This document shows, piece after piece, positions 38,786-48,424 of a stretch of 64,000 nt of DNA. Below the pieces are notes generated by a model, which saw nothing but the letters and a program-made list of their open reading frames with translations, was not told where the DNA came from and made no database searches. Origin of the DNA: Marivita sp. Lineage in GTDB: Bacteria > Pseudomonadota > Alphaproteobacteria > Rhodobacterales > Rhodobacteraceae. The stretch lies in assembly GCF_020055675.1 (NCBI RefSeq), contig NZ_JAIPUS010000001.1:124001-188000 (forward strand), given 5' to 3'. Position numbers and translations under genes: made by a program. Position 1 is the first letter of the stretch, and each line of letters starts with the position of its first letter.

Positions 38786-40069
38786 TTGGTTGGTAAATTG
38801 GTTATGGTACAGGACGCAGAATATGCGTTCCCTGATGTTCAGGACACTGAATTTCGCCGCGTTCTCGTGGTGGATGATAGCCTTGTGCAGCGTCGGATCC
38901 TCACCCTCATGCTGGAAAGATGGGGGTTTGATGTGATCGCAGCTGAAGATGCCGAACGCGGTCTGGCCCTGTGTGATGGCTTTCAGCCGGACTTCATCAT
39001 TTCCGATTGGATGATGCCGGGAATGAGCGGGCTTGATTTCTGCACCGCCTTCCGGGCCGCGCCGCGTGACAGCTATGGCTATTTCATCCTCCTGACCTCG
39101 AAATCCGACAAAGCCGCCGTCGCCTCTGGCCTGGAATCGGGGGCGGATGATTTCCTGACCAAGCCTGTGAACGGGGACGAACTGCGCGCCCGTATCAATG
39201 CAGGGGCACGCATCCTGTCGATGGAGCGGGAACTGAAGGCAAAGAACCGCGTGATCGCGGACACATTGTCCCAGCTTCAGACGATTCACGCGTCCATCGA
39301 CAAGGATCTGCAACAGGCACGCGTGCTGCAGCAATCGCTCATGCCGCTGCGTCAGGCCACTTTCGGCCAAAACCGGGTGAGCGTCCTGCTGCGCTCCTGC
39401 GGTCATGTCGGCGGTGATCTTGCCGGTATGTTTGGCGCAGACTCCGGCGATTTCGGCCTGTTCAGTCTTGATGTGTCCGGGCATGGTATCACCTCCGCCA
39501 TGATGACCGCACATGTCGCGGGCTATCTAAGTGCGGAGTATCCCGGCGAAAACCTGGCGCTGACACGACAGGGGGAGGAGCTTGTTTTCTTGCCGCCGCA
39601 CCGTGTGGCGGCGCGGCTCAACGCGCGGGTGGCGGGCCAACAAGGGGTTACTGAATACCTGACACTGGCCTATGTCCATGTCTGCCCGTCAACCGGGATC
39701 GCGCGGTTCGTGCAGGCGGGGCATCCGCCGCCGCTCTTGCTGCGCCGGAACGGCGACGCGGCGTTTATCGGCACCGGCGGTCTGCCGGTCGGCCTCATCA
39801 AGGACGCCACATTCGAGGACCACGCGATCCAGTTGGCGCCCGGGGATCGTTTGCTGCTCTATTCCGACGGCTTCACCGAGGCGCGCATGCCGGACCAGAC
39901 CATGCTCGAGGAAGACGGCCTGTTGCGGCTTGTCCAATCGCTCCCGCCGGACAAGACCGGGCCGGATTTCCTCGATGCGCTCTACGATGCGCTTTCGGTG
40001 GCCGCGCAGGGTACCGATGACTTTGCCGATGATATTTCAGCCGCGCTTCTGGAATACAGCGGCGCGTGA
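38786..40069 (+). CDS. Response regulator receiver-PP2C (SpoIIE/RsbU-like) phosphatase
   Basis: VLVVDDSLVQRRILTLMLERWGFDV...PDFIISDWMMPGMSGLDF...LLTSKSD; SpoIIE-type LFSLDVSGHGITSAMMTAHVAGYLS and LLLYSDGFTEARM. Confidence 0.9.
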   Translation: MVGKLVMVQDAEYAFPDVQDTEFRRVLVVDDSLVQRRILTLMLERWGFDVIAAEDAERGLALCDGFQPDFIISDWMMPGMSGLDFCTAFRAAPRDSYGYFILLTSKSDKAAVASGLESGADDFLTKPVNGDELRARINAGARILSMERELKAKNRVIADTLSQLQTIHASIDKDLQQARVLQQSLMPLRQATFGQNRVSVLLRSCGHVGGDLAGMFGADSGDFGLFSLDVSGHGITSAMMTAHVAGYLSAEYPGENLALTRQGEELVFLPPHRVAARLNARVAGQQGVTEYLTLAYVHVCPSTGIARFVQAGHPPPLLLRRNGDAAFIGTGGLPVGLIKDATFEDHAIQLAPGDRLLLYSDGFTEARMPDQTMLEEDGLLRLVQSLPPDKTGPDFLDALYDALSVAAQGTDDFADDISAALLEYSGA

Positions 40070-40501
40070 CGCAAAGCGCGCAACGAACGCGCGGTCGCCG
40101 GAATTGGCAAGCTCTGGCATTGCATCGTCAATGGTCATCCAGAGCGCGGTGTGACCCGGCTCTGACGGAGCGCTGTATTGCATCACGGGCAACGCCATGT
40201 AGATCAGGCATATCTTTTCCGCCCAAAGATCGTATTCCGGCATATAGGTGAACCGGCGATACGCACCCAGCCGCTGCGCTCGTGCGATCCGCCAGCCGGT
40301 TTCTTCGTACACCTCCCGGATCAATGCCTGCACGGGTGATTCACCGGGGTCGAGTCCTCCGCCGGGCAATTGAACCTCCGGCTCTGGCGCGTCCTGATGC
40401 GTGAGCAGAAGCCCGTCCCCCATGGGCAGAATCGCGTATGCGCCCGTGCGCTGAATATAGGATCGCCCGTTTTCCGGCGGGTCGCCAAACCTGCGCATCA
40501 T
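40037..40501 (-). CDS. NUDIX hydrolase
   Basis: LPGGGLDPGESPVQALIREVYEETGW. Confidence 0.88.
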   Translation of the reverse strand: MMRRFGDPPENGRSYIQRTGAYAILPMGDGLLLTHQDAPEPEVQLPGGGLDPGESPVQALIREVYEETGWRIARAQRLGAYRRFTYMPEYDLWAEKICLIYMALPVMQYSAPSEPGHTALWMTIDDAMPELANSGDRAFVARFASRAAVFQKRG

Positions 40502-40559
40502 GCCAAACCCCGTTCGCCCCCCTTGGACCTGTGCCTGTGTCGTTTATATAGTCACGAAC

Positions 40560-41582
40560 ATGCCCGAAGACGGCAAGCAAGGAAATTTCATGACACTTGG
40601 TTCGAAACTCGCCTGGGACGATACCGTCCTGCCATTCCAACTTGACCACTCGGACACGCGGGGTCGTGTGGCGCGGCTGGACGGTGTGCTGAGCGGCATT
40701 CTCAAGCAGCACGATTATCCGCCGGCCGTCGAAGCGTTGGTGGCCGAGATGGCGCTGCTGACCGCGCTCATCGGCCAGACGATCAAGTTGCGCTGGAAGC
40801 TGTCGCTCCAGGTGCAGTCCAAAGGCGCTGTGCGCATGATCGCCACCGATTTCTATGCCCCGGAGTCCGAAGGCGATCCCGCCTTGATCCGTGCCTATGC
40901 GAGCTTTGATCCTGCCAAGGTCACGGATGGCCCGGCGATGGAACAGATCGGAGACGGCTATTTCGCGATCCTGATGGACCAGGGTCAAGGGATGCAGCCT
41001 TACCAGGGGATCACGCCACTCTCTGGCGACTCGCTGGCCAGCTGCGCAGAGGCGTATTTTGCGCAATCCGAACAATTGCCGACCAGGTTCGCGCTCAGCT
41101 TTGGACAATCACTGGAGCCGGGTGTCGCGCAGCATTGGCGTGCGGGCGGTATCATGATCCAGCATATGCCCAAAGCGTCGCCCTTCGCCTCCGAAGAGGG
41201 CGGATCCGGAGAGGAAGGGTTGCTTTTGGCCGATGATCTTCTGGACGCGGAGGAGGGCGAGAACTGGAACCGCGTCAACAGCCTTCTCGCCACGGTCGAG
41301 GAAATCGAGTTGATCGGACCCTCGCTGCCAGCGACGGATCTGCTCTTCCGCCTCTTTCACGAGGAAAAGCCGCGGGTTTTCGACGCCATGCCGGTACGCT
41401 TTGGCTGCACCTGTTCCGAAGACCGCGTGCGGCAAAGCCTGTCGATCTATTCCGCCAAGGATATCGCGAAGATGACAACCGACGACGGCCGGGTCACGGC
41501 GGACTGTCAATTCTGCGGCGCGCATTACGATCTGGACCCGGCCACAGTCGGGTTCGAGGCGGACGATGCGTCGGGTGAATGA
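40560..41582 (+). CDS. hslO: Hsp33 family redox chaperone
   Basis: LTALIGQTIKLRWKLSLQVQSKGAVRMIATDFY; C-terminal FGCTCSEDRV...CQFCGAHYDLD zinc motif. Start may be 40590. Confidence 0.92.
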   Translation: MPEDGKQGNFMTLGSKLAWDDTVLPFQLDHSDTRGRVARLDGVLSGILKQHDYPPAVEALVAEMALLTALIGQTIKLRWKLSLQVQSKGAVRMIATDFYAPESEGDPALIRAYASFDPAKVTDGPAMEQIGDGYFAILMDQGQGMQPYQGITPLSGDSLASCAEAYFAQSEQLPTRFALSFGQSLEPGVAQHWRAGGIMIQHMPKASPFASEEGGSGEEGLLLADDLLDAEEGENWNRVNSLLATVEEIELIGPSLPATDLLFRLFHEEKPRVFDAMPVRFGCTCSEDRVRQSLSIYSAKDIAKMTTDDGRVTADCQFCGAHYDLDPATVGFEADDASGE

Positions 41583-42171
41583 CCGTGCCCGGCTTGTGGC
41601 CGCGTTGGAGCAGAACACGGTCGCGTCGTCCGATTTCGATCTGAACGCGGATATTGCCTTGCCGGTGGGGCGCAAACTGCGGCTCGCGGGCGTTCTGGTG
41701 CCGATCCTGCCCACGTCGAAAGGTGCCGATGTATTGCTGACCAAGCGGTCGTCCCGGCTCAAGCATCATCCGGGCCAAATCGCTTTCCCCGGCGGCAAAC
41801 AGGACGAGGGCGATTCGAGTGTGATCGACGCGGCCTTGCGCGAGGCGGAAGAAGAGGTCGGGTTGCCGCGCGATCACGTCGCGCCCCTTGGCACGCTGCC
41901 GACCCACGAAACGGTGACGGGCTTCCTTGTCACACCCGTTTTGGGGTGGATCGACCGCCCCTTCGACATCGTGTCCGAGATCGGAGAGGTTGCCGAGGTG
42001 TTTCGTGTGCCGCTGGCCCATGTGACCGAAACGCGTCTCTATTCCGTCCAGTCCCGCCGTTGGCGTGGCACCCTGCGCAATTACTATACAGTTCCCTTCG
42101 GACCCTATTACATCTGGGGGGCCACGGCGCGTATCCTGCGCGGGCTGGCCGAGCGGATGGAGAGGCTATGA
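41566..42171 (+). CDS. NUDIX CoA pyrophosphatase-like protein
   Basis: RLKHHPGQIAFPGGKQDEGDSSVIDAALREAEEEVGL; start may be 41578. Confidence 0.88.
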   Translation: MRRVNDRARLVAALEQNTVASSDFDLNADIALPVGRKLRLAGVLVPILPTSKGADVLLTKRSSRLKHHPGQIAFPGGKQDEGDSSVIDAALREAEEEVGLPRDHVAPLGTLPTHETVTGFLVTPVLGWIDRPFDIVSEIGEVAEVFRVPLAHVTETRLYSVQSRRWRGTLRNYYTVPFGPYYIWGATARILRGLAERMERL

Positions 42172-43313
42172 AGGTTACAGGCGACTGGCTGACGCGGGAC
42201 AGCACGCAGGCGGTGTTCGCGGCACTCCAGGTTCAAGGGCATGTCGCCCTGGCCGTGGGGGGATGCGTGCGCAACGCGCTGATGCAGGTGCCGGTGACCG
42301 ATGTGGATATTGCCACCGATGCCACGCCCGAACAGGTTCAGGATTTGGCCAGGGCCGCCAACCTGAAATCCGTCCCGACCGGCATCGACCACGGCACCAT
42401 CACCGTCGTGGCAGACAAGCTCGGATACGAGATCACGACGTTTCGCGCGGACACCGAAACCGACGGACGGCACGCCATCGTGCGCTTTTCAACCGATATC
42501 ACAGAGGATGCAAAGCGGCGCGATTTCACCATGAACGCGCTTTATGCCCATGCGGACGGCACGGTGATCGACCCGCTGACCGGGCTTGCTGACCTCAAGG
42601 CGCGGCGCGTGCGTTTCATCGGGGACGCGCATGCGCGGATCACCGAAGATTACTTGCGAATCCTGCGGTTTTTCCGGTTTTCCGCGTGGTACGGCAACGC
42701 GGATCACGGGTTCGATGCCGATGCTCTTGCCGCGATTGCCGAGACACGTGAAGGTTTGGCGGGCCTGTCCCGCGAACGCGTCGGCGCCGAAATGATCAAG
42801 CTGTTGTCAGCCCCGGACCCGTCTCCGGCGATTGCATCAATGGCGCTGGTCGGGGTGTTGCACGCAACGCTTCCCGGCAGTCAAGCGCGCGCGCTTGGCC
42901 CGCTTGTGCATCTGGAACAGAGCGTCGACCGCGCGCCCGATCCGTTGGTGCGACTTGCGGCGCTGGGCGTTTTTGATGGCACTGCCCTTCGCCTGTCGAA
43001 GAAGGATCAAAAGCGACTTGCGCAGTATCAGAGCCTGATATCGACGGTCATGGCCCCGGCGGAACTGGGCTATCGGCATGGCAGGCGCATCGCACAGGAT
43101 GTCATTCTGCTTCGCGCGGCGATGCTTGAAAGATCCCTCGACACATCAGATCTGGTCACGGCTGAAAAGGCTGCGACGCAGAGGTTCCCCGTGAAGCCCG
43201 GAGACTTGATGCCCGCCTATTCGGGCGCGGCGCTTGGCCAAAAGCTGCAGGAGGTCGAGGACCGGTGGATCGCGTCAGGCTTCGCGTTGTCGCGGGACGA
43301 GCTTCTCGACTGA
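42168..43313 (+). CDS. CCA tRNA nucleotidyltransferase / poly(A) polymerase family
   Basis: VALAVGGCVRNALMQVPVTDVDIATDATPEQV...RRDFTMNALYAHADGTVIDPLTGLADLKARRVRFIGDA. Confidence 0.93.
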   Translation: MKVTGDWLTRDSTQAVFAALQVQGHVALAVGGCVRNALMQVPVTDVDIATDATPEQVQDLARAANLKSVPTGIDHGTITVVADKLGYEITTFRADTETDGRHAIVRFSTDITEDAKRRDFTMNALYAHADGTVIDPLTGLADLKARRVRFIGDAHARITEDYLRILRFFRFSAWYGNADHGFDADALAAIAETREGLAGLSRERVGAEMIKLLSAPDPSPAIASMALVGVLHATLPGSQARALGPLVHLEQSVDRAPDPLVRLAALGVFDGTALRLSKKDQKRLAQYQSLISTVMAPAELGYRHGRRIAQDVILLRAAMLERSLDTSDLVTAEKAATQRFPVKPGDLMPAYSGAALGQKLQEVEDRWIASGFALSRDELLD

Positions 43314-43410
43314 GTCGGGATCCTATCGCGAAAAAAACCCGCGCTAGACTTTCGCCGCGATAGAGACAACACCGGGGATTGCATTATCTCTTGTCACGGC
43401 GCGGCCGCGG

Positions 43411-45300
43411 ATGGCGGCGGCAATGGCCTCAATCCAAGCTTCAGGAGTCCGTCGGGTGTTCCGTTTCTTCGAAAATCTGGTGGACCCCTACGTTTCCTAC
43501 GAGGAAAAGGACACGCCGCCGCAGCGGCTTTTGCCCTTCATGCTGGATTATGCCCGTCCGTTCCGTCGCATCTTTGCCTATACCGCCATGATGTCGGTGG
43601 TGATCGCCGCGATCGAGATCGGACTGATCTGGGCAATGGGCTGGGTCGTCGACATTCTCGCGGGTGATCCTGCCGAGGTATGGCAGGCGCATGGAGGCAC
43701 TTTGATCGCCCTGGCGGTGTTCATCCTGTTGATCCGCCCTTTGTTGCAGGCGTTGGACGTGCTGCTTTTGAACAATACGATCCTGCCGAATTTCGGCACC
43801 CTGATCCGGTGGCGCGCGCATAAACACGTGTTGCGCCAATCCATTGGCTGGTTCGAAAACGATTTCGCCGGGCGCATTGCAAACCGGATCATGCAAACAC
43901 CCCCCGCCGCCGGCGAAGCGGTGTTCCAGGTTTTCGATGCGATCACATACGCGCTGGCCTATGTTGTCGGTGCGCTGGTGCTGCTCGGGCAAGCCGATCC
44001 CCGGCTTGCCATCCCGCTGGTCGGCTGGCTGCTGCTTTACGGCGCGCTTGTCCGCTGGACCGTCAAACGTATCGGTCCGGCAAGCCAGGCCGCGTCCGAC
44101 GCCCGGTCCGAAGTGACGGGCCGCGTGGTGGACAGCTACACCAACATCCATTCGGTCAAGATGTTCGCCCATGGCGCCAGCGAATTGACCTATGCCAAGG
44201 ATGCGATCGAAAACACGCGCCGCACCTTCCAGACGGAAATGCGGCTTTTCACAATCATGGACATCGTGCTTGTCACGCTGAATGGTCTTTTGATCGTGGC
44301 CGTTGTCGGCTGGGCGTTCTGGCTCTGGATGCAGGGCCAGGCGAGCGTCGGGGTGGTTGCGGCCGCCACCACGCTGACGCTGCGGCTCAACTCCATGACC
44401 GGGTGGATCATGTGGGCGCTGACATCCTTCTTTCGCCAGCTTGGCATCGTTCGCGAAGGCATGCAGACCATCGCGCAACCGATCACGCTGGTCGACGATG
44501 CGGATGCGCAACCGCTCACGCTTGATCGGGGGCGGATCGAAATCCAGTCCCTGACACACCATTACGGGCGTGAAACCGGCGGTCTGGATAATATCAGCCT
44601 GATTATCGAACCGGGGGAAAAGGTGGGTCTGATCGGGCGGTCCGGCGCCGGGAAATCCACCTTGGTCAAACTCCTCCTGCGGTTTTACGACCCCGAGGGC
44701 GGGCGCATCCTGATCGACGGTCAGGATATCACCACCGTCACCCAGGATAGTCTGCGGCTGGCCATCGGCATGGTACAGCAGGACAGCTCCCTCTTGCACC
44801 GCTCCGTGCGAGACAACATCCTGTACGGCCGTCCCGATGCCACCGAAGCCGAACTGATCGCCGCCATCCGGCAAGCGCAGGCAGATGAATTCGTTCACAC
44901 GCTCCAGGACCCTCGGGGTCGCACGGGATTGGACGCCCAAGTGGGCGAGCGCGGTGTGAAACTGTCCGGCGGACAGCGCCAACGCGTGAGCCTTGCCCGC
45001 GTGATCCTGAAGGATGCGCCGATCCTGCTTCTGGACGAAGCGACAAGCGCGCTCGATTCCGAGGTCGAGGCGGCGATACAGGACACGCTTTATGGCATGA
45101 TGGAAGGCAAGACGGTGATCGCCATCGCGCACCGCCTGTCGACCATTGCCCATATGGACCGTATCCTGGTTATGGACCAGGGTCGGATCGTCGAAGAAGG
45201 TGCACATGACGCGCTCTTGGCGCAAGGCGGGCTCTATGCGGCGTTCTGGGCGCGGCAATCGGGCGGATTCATCGACCCGGACACGAAAGCGGCAGAATGA
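43411..45300 (+). CDS. ABC transporter ATP-binding/permease protein (exporter half 1)
   Basis: TM domain plus VGLIGRSGAGKSTLVKLLLRFYDPEGG, LSGGQRQRVSLARVILKDAPILLLDEATSALDSE; possible GTG start near 43456. Confidence 0.93.
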   Translation: MAAAMASIQASGVRRVFRFFENLVDPYVSYEEKDTPPQRLLPFMLDYARPFRRIFAYTAMMSVVIAAIEIGLIWAMGWVVDILAGDPAEVWQAHGGTLIALAVFILLIRPLLQALDVLLLNNTILPNFGTLIRWRAHKHVLRQSIGWFENDFAGRIANRIMQTPPAAGEAVFQVFDAITYALAYVVGALVLLGQADPRLAIPLVGWLLLYGALVRWTVKRIGPASQAASDARSEVTGRVVDSYTNIHSVKMFAHGASELTYAKDAIENTRRTFQTEMRLFTIMDIVLVTLNGLLIVAVVGWAFWLWMQGQASVGVVAAATTLTLRLNSMTGWIMWALTSFFRQLGIVREGMQTIAQPITLVDDADAQPLTLDRGRIEIQSLTHHYGRETGGLDNISLIIEPGEKVGLIGRSGAGKSTLVKLLLRFYDPEGGRILIDGQDITTVTQDSLRLAIGMVQQDSSLLHRSVRDNILYGRPDATEAELIAAIRQAQADEFVHTLQDPRGRTGLDAQVGERGVKLSGGQRQRVSLARVILKDAPILLLDEATSALDSEVEAAIQDTLYGMMEGKTVIAIAHRLSTIAHMDRILVMDQGRIVEEGAHDALLAQGGLYAAFWARQSGGFIDPDTKAAE

Positions 45301-47153
45301 TGCGAAATTTCTACCATGGCCTGATCCTGCGAGCGGGCAACCTGATCAATCCGAAATCACCGGCGCTGGGTGTGCCGCCACGCCAGCTTCGGGCGTTCAT
45401 GGCTTGGTGCCTGCGCGGCGGGTGGCGTATCGTCTGGTTCGGTGTCCTGATCTCGGTTCTGGCGGGCATCACGGAAGTCGTCTCGATGCGGCTCCTGGGG
45501 TCGGTTGTCGATGCCGTTGCCGCCACACCTTCGAACGATTTTCTCGGTGAACATGGCTGGCTGGTCTTGGCCTGCGTCCTTGTTCTGCTGGTGGCGCGCC
45601 CGCTTTTGTTTGGCGGTCTGGCGCTGACGCAATCGGTGATGATCGGTCCGAACATCGGCATGCAGACGATGGCCCGCATGTTCCGCTGGACGCTGGGCCA
45701 GTCGGTGACATTCTTCGACAATGACTTTGCCGGCCGCCTGGCGCAGAAGAAGATGCAGGCCTCGACATCCCTGACGGAAATCGTGATCGAAACGGTGAAC
45801 GCCGTGACCTTTGGACTGGCCACGGTTCTGGGCACGGCGGTCCTGGTGGGGGCGGTCAATCTGTGGATGGTGCTGGCCCTGGCGCTCTGGTTCGCGGTCT
45901 ATGTCCTGTTCCTGCGCGTCATGCTGCCGATCATCCGCACGCGTTCTGCCGCGCGGGCCGAGGCGAAGGCGCAGGTCACCGGGCAGGTCGTGGACACGAT
46001 CAGCAACATCAAGACGGTCAAGCTGTTCGCCGGAGACCGTCACGAAGACAGCAAGGCGCTGGGCGCAATGGAAGATCTGCGCCACACTGCCCTGCGCTTT
46101 GGCGAAGCGCAGACCCTGTTCCGGCTTGGCCTGATGTTCATCGCCGGTATCCTGCCCGTCGTCTTGGTGGCCATGGCCATCGCCCTGCGTGGCACCGGCG
46201 TGACACCGGGTGACGTGGCCGCTGTCGGAGCGGTGGGGATTCGCCTGTCACAGATGACCGGCTGGATCAGCTATACGATGATGGTGATCTATAGCCATCT
46301 GGGAGAGGTCGAGGACGGCATGAACACCCTCGCCCCGCCCGACCGGATCGAAGATGCGGCAGAGGCGCGCGATCTGGATGTGACCGATGGGGCAATCCGT
46401 TTCGAAACCGTATCATTTGCCTATGGCCAGCGCGATGGCGGGATCGAGAATGTCACGCTCGACATTCATCCAGGCGAAAAGCTCGCCATTGTCGGCGCGT
46501 CAGGTGCCGGCAAATCGACCCTCGTGTCTTTGCTGTTGCGGCTCTATGATACGGAAAAAGGCGCGATCAGCATCGACGGGCGGAACGTGATGCACGTCAC
46601 ACAGGAAAGCCTGCGGCGCCAGATCGGCATGGTCACGCAGGAAACCGCGATGTTCAATCGCTCCGCTCTTGACAATATCCGTTATGGACGGCCCGACGCC
46701 TCTGCCGAAGAGGTCTATGCCGCTGCCCGCAAAGCCGAGGCGCATGAGTTCATCCAGGACTTGTCCGACCATCGCGGGCGCAAGGGATACGAGGCGCATC
46801 TGGGTGAACGTGGTGTCAAGCTGTCCGGCGGTCAGCGGCAGCGCATCGCGCTCGCCCGTGCCATTCTCAAGGATGCGCCGATCCTCGTTCTGGACGAAGC
46901 GACAAGCGCGCTTGATTCCGAGGTCGAAGCCCAGATCCAGTCGGCACTGGAGCGGGTGATGCAGGGCAAGACGGTTCTTGCCATCGCGCACCGCCTGTCG
47001 ACCATCGCCAGCATGGACCGGATCATTGTCATGGATCACGGCCATATCGCCGAGATGGGGACACATGACGACCTGTTGTCCAGGAACGGTCTTTATGCGC
47101 GCTATTGGGACAGGCAATCGGGTGGCTTCATCGGCGCGAAGGCGGCAGAATAG
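45297..47153 (+). CDS. ABC transporter ATP-binding/permease protein (exporter half 2)
   Basis: TM domain plus LAIVGASGAGKSTLVSLLLRLYDTEKG, LSGGQRQRIALARAILKDAPILVLDEATSALDSE; ATGA overlap with the previous gene. Confidence 0.93.
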   Translation: MMRNFYHGLILRAGNLINPKSPALGVPPRQLRAFMAWCLRGGWRIVWFGVLISVLAGITEVVSMRLLGSVVDAVAATPSNDFLGEHGWLVLACVLVLLVARPLLFGGLALTQSVMIGPNIGMQTMARMFRWTLGQSVTFFDNDFAGRLAQKKMQASTSLTEIVIETVNAVTFGLATVLGTAVLVGAVNLWMVLALALWFAVYVLFLRVMLPIIRTRSAARAEAKAQVTGQVVDTISNIKTVKLFAGDRHEDSKALGAMEDLRHTALRFGEAQTLFRLGLMFIAGILPVVLVAMAIALRGTGVTPGDVAAVGAVGIRLSQMTGWISYTMMVIYSHLGEVEDGMNTLAPPDRIEDAAEARDLDVTDGAIRFETVSFAYGQRDGGIENVTLDIHPGEKLAIVGASGAGKSTLVSLLLRLYDTEKGAISIDGRNVMHVTQESLRRQIGMVTQETAMFNRSALDNIRYGRPDASAEEVYAAARKAEAHEFIQDLSDHRGRKGYEAHLGERGVKLSGGQRQRIALARAILKDAPILVLDEATSALDSEVEAQIQSALERVMQGKTVLAIAHRLSTIASMDRIIVMDHGHIAEMGTHDDLLSRNGLYARYWDRQSGGFIGAKAAE

Positions 47154-47192
47154 ATCTCGACCCCCGCCCCGCGCTGAGGCACAAGCCGCATC

Positions 47193-48413
47193 ATGACAAC
47201 AGTAACGATCAAGCGCCTGGGCCATCTTGGTGACGGCATCGCCGACGGCCCGGTCTATGTGCCTGCCGCGCTTCCCGGTGAAGTGGTGAGCGGAACCCTA
47301 GTTGGCGATCACCTGCGCGACCCCAAGATCGATACGCCGTCCGGGCACCGGGTCAAACCGCCCTGCCAACATGCCAAATCCTGTGGCGGGTGCCAATTGC
47401 AGCACGCGGCGGATGCGTTCGTGTCCGACTGGAAGCGAGACGTGGTGCGACAGGCGCTCGCCGCGCATGGCATCGCGATTGATCTGCCGGCCCCGATCAC
47501 CTCGCCGCCGCAGTCGCGCCGCCGCGCCACCTTTTCGGTGCGCCGCACCAAGAAAGGCGCGCTGGCCGGGTTTCACATGAAAGCGTCGGATACGATCATC
47601 GCGGTGACGAATTGCCAATTGGTGCATCCCGATTTGACAGCCGCCCTCCCGATGGTCGAGGCGCTGGGCATGTTGGGCGCGTCGCGCAAAGGCGAAATGT
47701 CGGTGCGTCTCACGCGGACCGATACCGGGCTGGACGTCGCGGTCTCCGGTGGCAAACCGATGGATATAGATCTGCACCAGGCGCTCGCCGGTCTGGCGCG
47801 GGAATACGATCTGGCCCGCATCTCGTGGGAGGGCGAGATTGCCCTGCAACGCCGCGCGCCGGTACTGCGGATTGGCCCGGCGGATGTCACAGTGCCGCCC
47901 GGTGCGTTCCTGCAAGCCACCCAACACGGCGAAACCGCGCTGATCACCGCGGTTGTTCAGGCTCTGACAGGGGCAAAACGCATCGTGGACCTGTTTTCGG
48001 GCTGCGGCACCTTTGCGCTGCCACTGGCGCAAAATGCCATGGTGCATGCCGTCGAAGGCGACCGCGACATGACCAATGCGCTGGACCAGGCCTGGCGCAA
48101 CACAGCCGGTCTCAAGCGTATCACCCACGAGCCGCGCGACCTGTTTCGCAACCCTGTCCTGGCCGAGGACCTGGTGCGGTTCGACGCGGCCGTGATCGAT
48201 CCGCCACGGGCCGGGGCCGGGGCCCAAGTGGCAGAGTTGGCACAGGCGCGGATTCCGCGGATTGCCCATGTGTCCTGCAACCCGGCGACCTTTGCGCGGG
48301 ATTGTGCGACCCTGATCCGCGCGGGATACAGCCTTGATTGGGTAAGAGTGGTTGACCAGTTTCGATGGTCCACCCATGTGGAACTCGTGGCGCTGTTGCG
48401 TCTCGACGGATAA
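47193..48413 (+). CDS. Class I SAM-dependent RNA (uracil-5) methyltransferase, RlmD/TrmA-like
   Basis: IKRLGHLGDGIADGPVYVPAALPGEVV (TRAM-like), CQHAKSCGGCQLQH, IVDLFSGCGTFALPLA, IDPPRAGAGAQV, ISCNPATFARD-like IAHVSCNPATFARD. Confidence 0.92.
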   Translation: MTTVTIKRLGHLGDGIADGPVYVPAALPGEVVSGTLVGDHLRDPKIDTPSGHRVKPPCQHAKSCGGCQLQHAADAFVSDWKRDVVRQALAAHGIAIDLPAPITSPPQSRRRATFSVRRTKKGALAGFHMKASDTIIAVTNCQLVHPDLTAALPMVEALGMLGASRKGEMSVRLTRTDTGLDVAVSGGKPMDIDLHQALAGLAREYDLARISWEGEIALQRRAPVLRIGPADVTVPPGAFLQATQHGETALITAVVQALTGAKRIVDLFSGCGTFALPLAQNAMVHAVEGDRDMTNALDQAWRNTAGLKRITHEPRDLFRNPVLAEDLVRFDAAVIDPPRAGAGAQVAELAQARIPRIAHVSCNPATFARDCATLIRAGYSLDWVRVVDQFRWSTHVELVALLRLDG

Positions 48414-48424
48414 GAGGCAACGCA

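Noticed and set aside
43441-45258. 605-aa minus-strand ORF
   Set aside because: Antisense to the first ABC half-exporter, which carries all the conserved motifs; the His/Gln/Arg-rich translation is typical of a shadow ORF.
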